Positions 25,066 through 33,299 of a stretch of 64,000 nt of DNA are shown here, piece after piece. Below the pieces are notes generated by a model that ran no database searches, was not told where the DNA came from, and saw only the letters and a list, made by a program, of their open reading frames with translations. This DNA comes from Parvularcula lutaonensis (GTDB taxonomy: Bacteria; Pseudomonadota; Alphaproteobacteria; Caulobacterales; Parvularculaceae), in NCBI RefSeq assembly GCF_014651915.1, contig NZ_BMXU01000001.1, forward strand, positions 1,116,001-1,180,000, in the 5' to 3' direction. Numbering within the stretch: position 1 is the stretch's first letter; each line of letters starts with the position of its first letter. The position numbers were made by a program, and so were the translations under genes.

Positions 25066-27354
25066 GTGACATTATCCACTAGACTTCGGCTTTGCCTTTC
25101 CGCCTCCATGATCGCTGGCATCGCCTCCGCTCCGGCCCTGGCCCAGGACGAAGAGGACCGGGGCTCCATCAGTGACCTGACCGACGTCATCACGGTGACG
25201 GCGACCAAGAGCGCGGACCCCGAGGACGTGCAGGACGTCCCGGTTGCCGTGACGGCGTTCAACAGCGGCACGCTCGATGCCCTCAATGTTCGCGACCTCG
25301 AAGACCTGACCTTCTCCGCCCCGAACGTCTCGCTCGACGACATCGGCACGGCACGCGGCCAGGCCAATTTCTCGATCCGCGGCCTCGGCGTGAACTCGTC
25401 CATCGGCTCGATCGACCCAGCGGTCGGTGTCTTCGTGGACGGCGTCTATATGGGCATCAATTCGGGGATCGTGTTCGATCTCTTCGATCTTGAATCGATC
25501 GAACTTGTCCGGGGTCCTCAAGGCATCCTCTTCGGTCGCAACACGACGGGCGGCGCCGTGCTCGTCAACACCGGCAATCCGACCGATGAGTTCGAGGGCC
25601 GGATAAGCTACATCTATGAAACGCCGATCGACGACGACCGCGGCGGTGCGAACCACTACATCATGGGCACGGTTTCAGGTCCGATCGTCGAGGGCAAGCT
25701 CAACGGCAAGTTCGGTGCCTTCTACAACGACGACAAGGGCTACTTCCAGAACCAGCTCGATGGCGGCAACCTCGGTGCGGCGGATACCAAGATCCTCCGC
25801 GGTGCGCTGGAATGGATGCCGACCGACAACCTCTCTTTCCTCGCTAAGGCTGAGCTGTTCGATAGCTTGTCCGACGGTCCGGTAGCCCAGAACCGGGGCA
25901 TTTTCGAACGTGACAGCTTCGATGTCTCGATCGACGAGGTCGGGTTTGCCGATGTCGAGGCCCAGACACTTTCGCTGCGCACGGACTGGGAGCTTGATTT
26001 CGGCACACTGACGAATATCACCGGCTACCGGAACTTCACCCAGAACACCCTCGGCGATATCGACTCGACGCCAGCGTTCCTCTTCCACTCGGACACCCAG
26101 ACCGAGCAGGAGCAGATTTCGAACGAGTTGCGCTACGCTGGCACATGGGGCGCCTTCGATGTGAAAGCTGGACTCTTCTACTTCCACCAGGACATCGGTG
26201 TGAACGAGAACCGGGACCTTCCCTTCCTGCCGCCGCCGCTTGGCAATACCACCTTCACCGGTGGCGGGGTCCAGGACCAGGACGTGTACGGCGTGTTCAC
26301 GCAAGTCGACTGGAATGCGACCGACGCGCTGAAACTCACCGGTGGCCTGCGCTTCTCCTATGAGGAAAAGGATGTCGCCATCGCCTATGTCATCCCGCGT
26401 ATCCCACCCTGCGATGTCCTCGCCGGCACCTGCCCGACCAACGACATCCTCAGCACGGGCTTCGAGGATGATGACGCCTGGCAGAACCTGTCGCCGAAGC
26501 TCGGCTTCCAGTGGATGCCGTCAGGGGATGCGCAGGTTTATGGCTCATGGACCCGCGCCTTCCGTTCCGGCGGCTACAATTTCCGCATCACGGACCCGAG
26601 GGCTTTCATCAACCAAGTGATCACGCAGACCGAGATCGCCACGGATGAAGAGCAGGTCGACAGCTTCGAGCTTGGCACCAAGCTCCAGGGCCTCGAAGGC
26701 CGCGGCCAGCTCAACGCCGCCGTGTTCTTCACCCAGATCGCGGACATGCAGCGTGAGGTGAACCTGTCCGACCCGACCGCAGGTGTCTCGCAGCTGATTA
26801 CCAACACTGCGGACGCGGACATCTTCGGCATCGAGCTCGAGGGCCAGTACCTCCTGACCGATAGCCTGCTCGTGATGGGCAATTTCGGCTGGATCGATGC
26901 TGAGTACACGGATGTTCGTTTTGACCTCAACGGGGACGGTCTCGTCACCGACGCGGACGAAAGTCTCGCCATCCCTCGCGTGCCGGAATTCACCTATGGC
27001 GCAACGCTGGTCTGGGAAGTCCCGGCGGGTGACATGGGCGACTTCACAACGCGTATCGGCTACCAGCACCGTGACGAGTTTGCGTACACGGACAACAACT
27101 TCGGCTGGATCCAGGAAGCCGACATGCTGGAGTTCAACGTGACGTGGGAAACCCCGCGTGAGGGCCTGACGTTGTCCTTCTTTGGCGAGAACCTTCTCGA
27201 CACCGTTCAGGCAGGCGGCGACACCCAGATCCCGTTCGGTGGGCCCCTGTCCGACGGAACCAACGAGCCGTTCGGCCAGTATCCCGCCGCCGGAACGCTG
27301 TCACCGCTCAAGAAGGGTCGGCTGCTTGGCTTCCAGGCAACGCTCGAATTCTGA
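25066..27354 (+). CDS. TonB-dependent receptor
   Basis: Outer-membrane active transporter of about 762 residues. GTG 25066 is preferred because it yields a clean signal peptide (TLSTRLRLCLSASMIAGIASAPALAQ) and follows GGGAG ten bases upstream; the ATG at 24976 would put 30 extra residues before it. A TonB-box-like segment (DVITVTATK) precedes the plug domain (VPVAVTAFNSGTLDALNVRDLEDLTFSAPNVS..., GPQGILFGRNTTGGAVLVNTGNP). The barrel ends in the terminal Phe of ATLEF. This class is abundant in Caulobacter relatives and takes up diverse substrates. No substrate-specific neighbour is visible. Confidence 0.93.
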   Translation: MTLSTRLRLCLSASMIAGIASAPALAQDEEDRGSISDLTDVITVTATKSADPEDVQDVPVAVTAFNSGTLDALNVRDLEDLTFSAPNVSLDDIGTARGQANFSIRGLGVNSSIGSIDPAVGVFVDGVYMGINSGIVFDLFDLESIELVRGPQGILFGRNTTGGAVLVNTGNPTDEFEGRISYIYETPIDDDRGGANHYIMGTVSGPIVEGKLNGKFGAFYNDDKGYFQNQLDGGNLGAADTKILRGALEWMPTDNLSFLAKAELFDSLSDGPVAQNRGIFERDSFDVSIDEVGFADVEAQTLSLRTDWELDFGTLTNITGYRNFTQNTLGDIDSTPAFLFHSDTQTEQEQISNELRYAGTWGAFDVKAGLFYFHQDIGVNENRDLPFLPPPLGNTTFTGGGVQDQDVYGVFTQVDWNATDALKLTGGLRFSYEEKDVAIAYVIPRIPPCDVLAGTCPTNDILSTGFEDDDAWQNLSPKLGFQWMPSGDAQVYGSWTRAFRSGGYNFRITDPRAFINQVITQTEIATDEEQVDSFELGTKLQGLEGRGQLNAAVFFTQIADMQREVNLSDPTAGVSQLITNTADADIFGIELEGQYLLTDSLLVMGNFGWIDAEYTDVRFDLNGDGLVTDADESLAIPRVPEFTYGATLVWEVPAGDMGDFTTRIGYQHRDEFAYTDNNFGWIQEADMLEFNVTWETPREGLTLSFFGENLLDTVQAGGDTQIPFGGPLSDGTNEPFGQYPAAGTLSPLKKGRLLGFQATLEF

Positions 27355-27378
27355 TCCGCAAGAATCTTCTGAATGCAG

Positions 27379-27405
27379 AAGGGCGGCCTGCGGGCCGCCC
27401 TTTTT
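27379..27405 (+). terminator. intrinsic terminator after the TonB receptor
   Basis: GGGCGGCC at 27381-27388 pairs with GGCCGCCC at 27393-27400 around a four-base loop, flanked by AA and a T run at 27401-27405. It ends at the stop codon of the convergent metA gene, so it may act in both directions. Confidence 0.85.
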
Positions 27406-28319
27406 CATTCCGTAGACGTCCATTCGAAGGGGACGTTCTGGTAGATTTCATGCACCCAGTTGGTGAAGAACAGGTGCCCATAGGGCTTCCAGCTATGAAG
27501 CGGCATCTGTGACGGATCGTCACCGGGAAAATAGCCTGCGGGGAGTGAAGGCTCCTCCCCGCGTTCGAGATCGCGCTTGTATTCCTCGCGCAGTGTCGCA
27601 CGGTCATATTCGAGGTGATTGAGAATGTAGAGCCGCCGCTTCGCGGGTTCCTCGATCAAGCCGATGCCGGTTTCTTCCGAGCTGAGCAGCACGTCGAAAG
27701 CATCGTTCCCTTCGACGGCTGCGGCGTCAATCGTCGTCCAGCGAGACACCGGCATTGGAACCTCCGCGCCAAGCCCGGTGAGGTAAGGCGAGCCGGTCTT
27801 ATGGTTCGTGTGCTGATAGACGCCGAAAGCTTTTCTCTCGAGCCGGGTCCGGTCGATACCGTGAAAGTAATGCATCGCCGCCATCGCACCCCAGCAGACG
27901 AAGACAGGGGCAAAGACGTGGTCTTCGGTCCAGTCGAGAAGCGCGGTCAGCTCGGCCCAGTAGGTCACCTCTTCAAAAGGCACCATGCCGAGGGGCGCGC
28001 CGGTCACGATGAAGCCGTCGAAGCGCTCCTCCTTCAACTCCTCCCAGTCGCGATAGAAGGCATCGAGATGTGCAGCTGACCGCTCCGTCGGCTGATGGGA
28101 TTTCAGGCGAACGAGGCTGAGCTCGATCTGCAGGGGCGAGCCACCGAGGAGGCGCGCGAACTGCGTCTCCGTCTCTGGCCTGTTCGGCATCAGGTTGAGA
28201 AGCCCGATCCTGAGCGGGCGAATGTCCTGCCGGATAGCCGTTGAGCGGCTCATCACGCGCACGCCCTCCCCTTCAAGAATAGGGCGGGCAGGCAGGTTGT
28301 CAGGAATACGGATCGGCAT
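27405..28319 (-). CDS. metA: homoserine O-succinyltransferase (MetA family)
   Basis: First committed enzyme of methionine synthesis, acylating homoserine. The 304-residue protein aligns position for position with E. coli MetA: catalytic Cys142 in FVCWGAMAA, and His235 and Glu237 in LNHLEYD. Acyl-donor choice in this family depends on residue 111, Gly for succinyl-CoA and Glu for acetyl-CoA. Here it is Gly111 in TGAPLGMV, so succinyl transfer is predicted. The gene is monocistronic, convergent with the TonB receptor and divergent from the YfiR-like gene. I looked for a SAM-II riboswitch in its leader and did not find the conserved core. Confidence 0.95.
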   Translation of the reverse strand: MPIRIPDNLPARPILEGEGVRVMSRSTAIRQDIRPLRIGLLNLMPNRPETETQFARLLGGSPLQIELSLVRLKSHQPTERSAAHLDAFYRDWEELKEERFDGFIVTGAPLGMVPFEEVTYWAELTALLDWTEDHVFAPVFVCWGAMAAMHYFHGIDRTRLERKAFGVYQHTNHKTGSPYLTGLGAEVPMPVSRWTTIDAAAVEGNDAFDVLLSSEETGIGLIEEPAKRRLYILNHLEYDRATLREEYKRDLERGEEPSLPAGYFPGDDPSQMPLHSWKPYGHLFFTNWVHEIYQNVPFEWTSTE

Positions 28320-28367
28320 CGGCAGGAATTAGGGTCGCGAGCAGCCAAGGTCCAGCATTCCATGCGC

Positions 28368-28397
28368 TCTCGTCGTCCAGTTGCAGCTGTGACGAGA
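28368..28397. other. inverted repeat in the metA upstream region
   Basis: TCTCGTC at 28368-28374 and GACGAGA at 28391-28397 form a seven-base perfect inverted repeat with a 16-base loop that itself contains CAGCTG. It lies about 50-80 bases upstream of the metA start codon and could be a leader hairpin or an operator. It does not match a known SAM riboswitch core that I recognise. Confidence 0.3.
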
Positions 28398-28512
28398 CAT
28401 CCACCGGAGGCATCCAAGCACTGGGAAAGTCTCAACCAAGGCCACCCCTTACCTTTTTAGAAATTTTACGCGCCGCTCCTAGTGGCGCCGCCCCAAGTTG
28501 AAGGAATTCACG

Positions 28513-29049
28513 ATGGCAGACATGAAAACTCGGCTGGTGGCCAAGGTCGTGACTACGGTCATGCTTGCCATCTGGGCCGGACTAGCCCCCGCCCATGCAG
28601 GTTCGAGCGACTTCCAGGTCCTCGCCCGCATGCTTCACTTCATTGAAGGCGTCCCCGATGGCGAGCGCACCGTCGGCGTGGTCATCGATCCCGCTGTCCC
28701 TGGCGCCGTTACCGCTGCCGAGGAACTCAAAGCCGCGTTCGGCACAGGCAAGACCTTCGAGAACATCACCCTGACCGCGAAAGCCATTTCGCCGAGCGAA
28801 ATCGGCAGCGTGGACATCGTCTTCGTTCCCGAGGGCCTCAGCAAGCACCACGCCATGATCTCTGCCGAAGCACAAAAGAAGGGTGCCCTGACGATCACGA
28901 ATGACCCGGCCTGCGTGGAAAGCCAGGACTGCGTCATCAGTGTGCGCCGACGTGCACGGACGGAAATCCTATGGAGCCGCGGCGCGGCCCAACGCGCTTC
29001 CGTCGGTCTCGGCGAAACCCTCAAGGCGCTCGTCGAAGAGCGTCCGTAA
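28513..29049 (+). CDS. YfiR/DUF4154-like periplasmic protein
   Basis: About 178 residues from ATG 28513, which has AAGGAA six bases upstream. A signal peptide (VVTTVMLAIWAGLAPAHA) is followed by a compact periplasmic domain beginning FQVLARMLHFIEGVP, resembling the DUF4154/YfiR fold. A Cys pair is present (DPACVESQDCVISV). YfiR in Pseudomonas restrains a periplasm-sensing diguanylate cyclase; no such cyclase is visible here. It is followed 34 bases later by a TonB-dependent receptor, so the pair probably works together in sensing or uptake. The family call is moderate. Confidence 0.65.
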   Translation: MADMKTRLVAKVVTTVMLAIWAGLAPAHAGSSDFQVLARMLHFIEGVPDGERTVGVVIDPAVPGAVTAAEELKAAFGTGKTFENITLTAKAISPSEIGSVDIVFVPEGLSKHHAMISAEAQKKGALTITNDPACVESQDCVISVRRRARTEILWSRGAAQRASVGLGETLKALVEERP

Positions 29050-29083
29050 CCTTCCGCGCGCACCCTCGATTTTGGAGAGACCC

Positions 29084-31009
29084 ATGAAGATTCGCGCCTT
29101 TCTCGCGACCTCGACCCTTCTGTGCGCGGCTGGCAAGGCCTCGGCGCAGACCATCGACTACGGCTCGATCGAAATGCTGTTCGGCGAACCCGTGACCACC
29201 AGCGCCACCGGTTCGGCCAAGCGCCTGTCCGAAGCACCCGCGACGATGGAGATCATCACCGCTGACGAGATTCGCAGCTCCGGCGAGACCGACCTGCCTG
29301 GGATTCTCTCGCGGGTCAGCGGCATCTCGACCCAGCGCTTCTCGCGGAACTCGGCCGACGTCGCCGTCCGCGGCTACAACCGCAGCTTCACCCCGCGGCT
29401 CCTCGTTCTCGTGAACGGTCGCCAGGTCTATCTCGACACCTATGGCTATACCCAATGGGACCTGATCCCGGTGCAGCTCCAGGAGATCCGTCAGATCGAA
29501 ATCGTCAAAGGTCCGAACACCGCACTGTTCGGTTTCAACGCTGTCGGCGGCGTGGTCAACATCATCACCTTTGATCCGACCTATGACGAACTCGGCACCG
29601 CCAGCCTGCGGGTGGACCAGGAAGGCGGCTTCCAGGGCTCCCTCGTGAAGAGCCTCAAGCTCGGCGAGCGGCTTTCGGCCCGCGGCTCGATCGGCGGCTA
29701 CCAGCTCGACGATTTCGACAATCCAGTCTTCGCGACCGATCCGGTGATCGCCGATGCGGACCCGGAGCGCTTCGCCGCCAGCGCTGACATCCGCTACCGG
29801 CTTGCCGACAAAACGATCCTCGGCTTCGAAGCGACCCGTTCGGAAGTGACGACCTATGAGCGCACGGCCATTCCGACCGTCGACCAGGCCGCCGACTATG
29901 AGACGTCGAGCTACCGCGCGACCTTCGACAGCGAAGGGGCATGGGGCCTTTTCTCATTCTCCGCCTATCAGAACCGGTCGGAGCGGACCTTCCGCTCACC
30001 CCTGGGCAATAGTCCGGCGCTCGCGGCCGAACTCATGGTCGTCAAGGCCCAGAACGTCTTCAAGCCGCTGCCCGCGCACACCCTGCGCGTTGCAGCGGAA
30101 TACCGCGATAGCAGTCTCGAGCTTGAAGGCGATATTCCTTCCCCGACGATTTCGCTGACCGCGTTCGACCTCAGCTACGACGTGGTGTCGGGCGCGGCGA
30201 TGTGGAACTGGCAGGCGTCCAGCCGCGTCTCCACGACATTGGCGGCACGGCTCGACCGGCTTGAGTGGACGACCGAGGACGTGACCGAGCCGAGCTACAA
30301 CGCCGCCGTGGTCGTCCAGGCAACCGACACCACCATGATGCGCTTCCAGGCGTCCCGCGGTCTCCAGATCCCGAGCCTCTTCGACATCCAGTTCGCCAAC
30401 AGTCTCGAGCCGGCCATCGTCGACAATTATGCCGTCGACCTCGACCACCGGATCGACGCCATGGGGGGCGGCATCAAGGCTTCGGTCTTCTACCAGCAGA
30501 ACGAGGACCTGCGGCAGGTCGTGGTCAACCCGGTGCTCTTCACCATCGCCTCGACCCAGGTCGCCGATTCCGATCTCTTCGGCATCGAACTCGCCGCCGA
30601 TGGCCGGGCCGGCCCGGTCAGGTGGGACGCTTCGTACACCTACCTTTCGGTTGAGGACGACCCCACCCCGGTTGCCCAGCTCACCCCGATCGGCGACTTC
30701 AACTTCGAGGGCCTGACCCCGGAGCACGAAGCCAAGGCGCAAGCGACCTATGAAGCCGATCGCCTCGAACTGGGCGGCGCGGTCCGCTATGTCTCGGAAC
30801 GCGAGTTCCTCGATCCCTTCAACATCGCAGGCGGCGGCCTGTCCGAACTCGACAGCTATATTGCCCTCGACCTCCGCGCCGCCTACGACGTCACGGAGCG
30901 CGTGGCCCTCGCCTTCGAAGGCCAGGACCTCACCAATGACGGCGACACCCAGGTCCCCGGCGGCACCATCGAGACCCGCGCCTGGGTCTCGCTGACCGTG
31001 AATTTCTAG
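29084..31009 (+). CDS. TonB-dependent receptor, downstream partner of the YfiR-like gene
   Basis: Outer-membrane receptor of about 641 residues from ATG 29084, preceded by TTGGAGAG. Signal peptide MKIRAFLATSTLLCAAGKASAQ. The plug domain is clear (APATMEIITADEIRSSGETDLPGILSRVSGISTQRF..., DVAVRGYNR, LLVLVNGRQVY, IEIVKGPNTALFGFNAVGGVVNIIT). A 22-strand-type barrel ends in LTVNF. The short LVNGRQVY style plug is shared with siderophore, vitamin B12 and uncharacterised colicin-type receptors. No iron or cobalamin genes are adjacent, so the substrate is unknown. Confidence 0.93.
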   Translation: MKIRAFLATSTLLCAAGKASAQTIDYGSIEMLFGEPVTTSATGSAKRLSEAPATMEIITADEIRSSGETDLPGILSRVSGISTQRFSRNSADVAVRGYNRSFTPRLLVLVNGRQVYLDTYGYTQWDLIPVQLQEIRQIEIVKGPNTALFGFNAVGGVVNIITFDPTYDELGTASLRVDQEGGFQGSLVKSLKLGERLSARGSIGGYQLDDFDNPVFATDPVIADADPERFAASADIRYRLADKTILGFEATRSEVTTYERTAIPTVDQAADYETSSYRATFDSEGAWGLFSFSAYQNRSERTFRSPLGNSPALAAELMVVKAQNVFKPLPAHTLRVAAEYRDSSLELEGDIPSPTISLTAFDLSYDVVSGAAMWNWQASSRVSTTLAARLDRLEWTTEDVTEPSYNAAVVVQATDTTMMRFQASRGLQIPSLFDIQFANSLEPAIVDNYAVDLDHRIDAMGGGIKASVFYQQNEDLRQVVVNPVLFTIASTQVADSDLFGIELAADGRAGPVRWDASYTYLSVEDDPTPVAQLTPIGDFNFEGLTPEHEAKAQATYEADRLELGGAVRYVSEREFLDPFNIAGGGLSELDSYIALDLRAAYDVTERVALAFEGQDLTNDGDTQVPGGTIETRAWVSLTVNF

Positions 31010-31032
31010 GACACGGTGGGAGACTGTGTGAG

Positions 31033-31055
31033 AGGCGGCCCGTGGGCCGCCTTTC
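31033..31055 (+). terminator. intrinsic terminator after the second TonB receptor
   Basis: AGGCGGCCC at 31033-31041 pairs with GGGCCGCCT at 31044-31052, followed by TTTC. The predicted stem has nine pairs and a tight loop. The short T tract makes it moderate in strength. Confidence 0.7.
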
Positions 31056-31175
31056 GTTGTCCTGGGGACGATCAAAGCCCTTGCCGCGGGTGGTTTCTTG
31101 CGGTAGCGGCCCCGAACTCCGCTGGACGGCGCCCTGGCGGAGGAATTGTCCACATGGCGCACGGAGACTGACGAG

Positions 31176-31445
31176 ATGTCGATTACGGCTGACCGCAAGG
31201 AAGAGCTGCTGAAGGAATACGCGACCAAGGAAGGCGACACCGGTTCGCCCGAAGTGCAGGTCGCCCTCCTCACCGAGCGGATCAACAACCTCACCGAGCA
31301 CTTCAAAGAGCACAAGAAGGACAACCACTCGCGTCGTGGCCTTCTGAAAATGGTTTCGCACCGCCGCAACCTGCTCGACTACGTGAAGCGCAAGGACGAG
31401 GAGCGCTATCAAAACCTCATCAACCGTCTTGGGCTACGTCGCTAA
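31176..31445 (+). CDS. rpsO: 30S ribosomal protein S15
   Basis: Primary 16S rRNA-binding protein of the small subunit. ATG 31176 ([12 protein letters not shown]) gives exactly 89 residues, the universal length; the longer frame from 31146 adds ten unconserved residues. Conserved segments are [38 protein letters not shown] and [30 protein letters not shown] lies about nine bases before the start. The usual partner pnp is not immediately downstream but about 1.85 kb away. Confidence 0.98.
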   Translation: MSITADRKEELLKEYATKEGDTGSPEVQVALLTERINNLTEHFKEHKKDNHSRRGLLKMVSHRRNLLDYVKRKDEERYQNLINRLGLRR

Positions 31446-31478
31446 CAGGGCGGGCGTTGCGACAAGGGATAGCTGCCG

Positions 31479-32699
31479 ATGGATTCGACGGATCAGATCG
31501 GCAGCGGTCCCAAGGTCGCTTACCTCCTGAACACCTATCCCGTCCCCTCGGGCACGTTCATCCGGCGAGAGATTGCCGCGCTTGAGGGGCTGGGGCTGCC
31601 AGTCACCCGCTACGCCGTCAGGCCCTGGGATGACCAGCTGGTCGACCCGCAGGACCAGGCCGAGCGTGACAAGACCCACTACATCCTGAACCAAGGCGCT
31701 GTCGCGATCCTGAAGGCGAGCCTCGGCACGGCCCTGCGCGCGCCGGTTCGCTTCCTGAAAGCCCTGGGCGCGACAGGCACCCTGGCGAAGGGCCGCGGCC
31801 TGCGCGCCTTCGCCTACCTTGCCGAGGCCTGCTACCTCCGGGAGCGGACGAAAACTGACGGCATCACGCATGTTCACGCGCATTTCGGCACCAATGCGGC
31901 CGCCGTCGCGATGCTATGCCACCTCCTCGGCGGCCCACGCTACAGCTTTACCGTCCACGGGCCGGACGAGCTGCACGAGGCCCCGCTCAACGCCTTCGAG
32001 ATCAAGATCGCGCATGCCGATTTCGTGGCGGCGATCACGGACTTCGCCCGCGCCGAACTCCTGCGCATTGGCGGCTATCAGTATGCCGACAAGATCGATG
32101 TGATCCCCTGCGGCCTCGATCTCGGCGATTTCGGCGCCCAGGCCACGGCGCCGGAGAAGCCACATTTCGTCTGCGTCGGAAGGCTATGCCCTCAGAAGGC
32201 GCAGCGCCTGATCCCCGAGGCTGTCGCCCCGATCGCTAAAGACCACCCTGACCTGCATATCGAGCTGATCGGCGACGGAGACGACCGGCCCCTGATCGAA
32301 GCGGCCATCAAGCGGCATGGTCTCGAGCGCAACATCACGCTCACAGGCTGGGCGGACAACAAGAAGGTCCGTGAGCGGATTCTTGCCAGCCGCGCCCTCC
32401 TCCTGCCGAGCTTCGCCGAGGGGCTGCCCATTGTCATCATGGAAGCCTTCGCTCTCCGCCGTCCTGTGATCTCGACCTATATCGCCGGCATACCGGAGCT
32501 TCTCGATAGCCAGTGCGGCTGGATCGTGCCCGCAGGCTCGGTGACGAAGCTGCGCCGAGCGATTGAAGAGGCCATTATCGCAAGCCCGAAATCCATCGAA
32601 GCGATGGGCCGGGAGGGGCGGGCCCGAATCGAGGCCCGTCACCAGGTCCAGCAGGCGGCTCGTCGCCTGGCCGAGCACTTTCAGCGACCGGTTTCCTGA
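31479..32699 (+). CDS. glycosyltransferase family 4-type protein
   Basis: GT-B fold glycosyltransferase of 406 residues. The N-terminal domain (KVAYLLNTYPVPSGTFIRREIAALEGLG) is typical of WcaL/exopolysaccharide-type enzymes. The centre has HVHAHFGTNAAAVAM and YSFTVHGPDEL, and the C-terminal nucleotide-sugar domain has FVCVGRLCPQKAQRLIPEA and the E-x7-E region (PSFAEGLPIVIMEAFALRRPVI). It likely adds a sugar to a cell-surface polysaccharide or lipid; donor and acceptor are unknown. It starts 33 bases after rpsO, separating it from pnp. No other polysaccharide gene is nearby. Confidence 0.88.
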   Translation: MDSTDQIGSGPKVAYLLNTYPVPSGTFIRREIAALEGLGLPVTRYAVRPWDDQLVDPQDQAERDKTHYILNQGAVAILKASLGTALRAPVRFLKALGATGTLAKGRGLRAFAYLAEACYLRERTKTDGITHVHAHFGTNAAAVAMLCHLLGGPRYSFTVHGPDELHEAPLNAFEIKIAHADFVAAITDFARAELLRIGGYQYADKIDVIPCGLDLGDFGAQATAPEKPHFVCVGRLCPQKAQRLIPEAVAPIAKDHPDLHIELIGDGDDRPLIEAAIKRHGLERNITLTGWADNKKVRERILASRALLLPSFAEGLPIVIMEAFALRRPVISTYIAGIPELLDSQCGWIVPAGSVTKLRRAIEEAIIASPKSIEAMGREGRARIEARHQVQQAARRLAEHFQRPVS

Positions 32700-33299
32700 A
32701 GCCCGTATCGGATGAGCAATCACTCACCGGACGACGACGGATAGCCCACAGCCCAAGATCCCGGCCGTCCTGTAGCAGGCAGAGGATACAGGACGGCCGG
32801 GCCATGCACGTGGCGGGACAAGGCAGAACCCGCCACACACCGCTGGCCGTCGCCTGCGGTCGCAAGGTCGGAACCCGGAGGGTCCCAGAGCAAGATGGTG
32901 CAGAATCCGTGCAGGGCCAGCCGGGCCCTGCACCTCCCAAATGGAGGCCACACCATCTTCCCGATATGCAGATCCCAGGGAAGTTCTGACGGTTTACACC
33001 GAAGCCAGCCCGAATTTCTCTCGGCGGAACTGCATGGACGCGCTCCTGTCACCGGAACAGGTCTATTGCAACCGCTGGTTTTCAGAAAGCCTCTCTACCG
33101 CCCTAGATTGTGCACAACTCGGGTTATCTAGGCTTCGTGCTCCACACCACGGTCGCCCCGCTGAGAAAGATCACGGCGCGCCGGACGCTGGCGTTGCGTT
33201 CCGTAGCGCTTCCCGCCATGAGCGTCCCACGCGCATTCCAAGCGACGGCAAAGACTGCCCTGGCAATCCGGTCAGGGTCGAAAGACAGAAACGAAAAGT
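32700..33299. other. 600-base gap upstream of pnp
   Basis: No convincing protein-coding frame: the short frames present lack ribosome binding sites and recognisable sequence. The left part (32760-32959) is unusually rich in perfect hairpins and is listed separately. The right part contains a seven-base-pair hairpin (33102-33108 with 33126-33132, CCTAGAT/ATCTAGG) within the probable pnp leader. The remainder shows nothing I can identify. Confidence 0.6.
32760..32959 (+). ncRNA. candidate structured RNA or leader element before pnp
   Basis: Within 200 bases there are several long perfect stems. Arms 32760-32774 and 32787-32801 give a 15-base-pair hairpin. Arms 32810-32817 and 32829-32836 give eight pairs. 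A domain closed by 32892-32900 with 32951-32959 (AAGATGGTG/CACCATCTT, nine pairs) encloses a ten-pair hairpin (32909-32918 with 32924-32933) and a four-pair CTCC/GGAG hairpin. A small hairpin with a GGA loop lies at 32870-32885. No T tract follows the long hairpin. I tested it by eye against tmRNA, RNase P RNA, SRP RNA and the cobalamin, TPP and FMN riboswitch cores without a match. The strand is uncertain because stems are symmetric; plus is chosen for synteny with pnp. Confidence 0.45.

Noticed and set aside
32760-32959. tmRNA, RNase P RNA, SRP RNA, or cobalamin/TPP/FMN riboswitch
   Set aside because: None of the conserved cores (for example the RNase P GAGGAAAGTCC, the SRP GGAAGGAAGCAGC, or a tRNA-like T-loop) is present on either strand.
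32724-33052. Short minus-strand frames in the pnp upstream gap
   Set aside because: They run through the hairpin region with no start signals or recognisable sequence and overlap each other in several frames.
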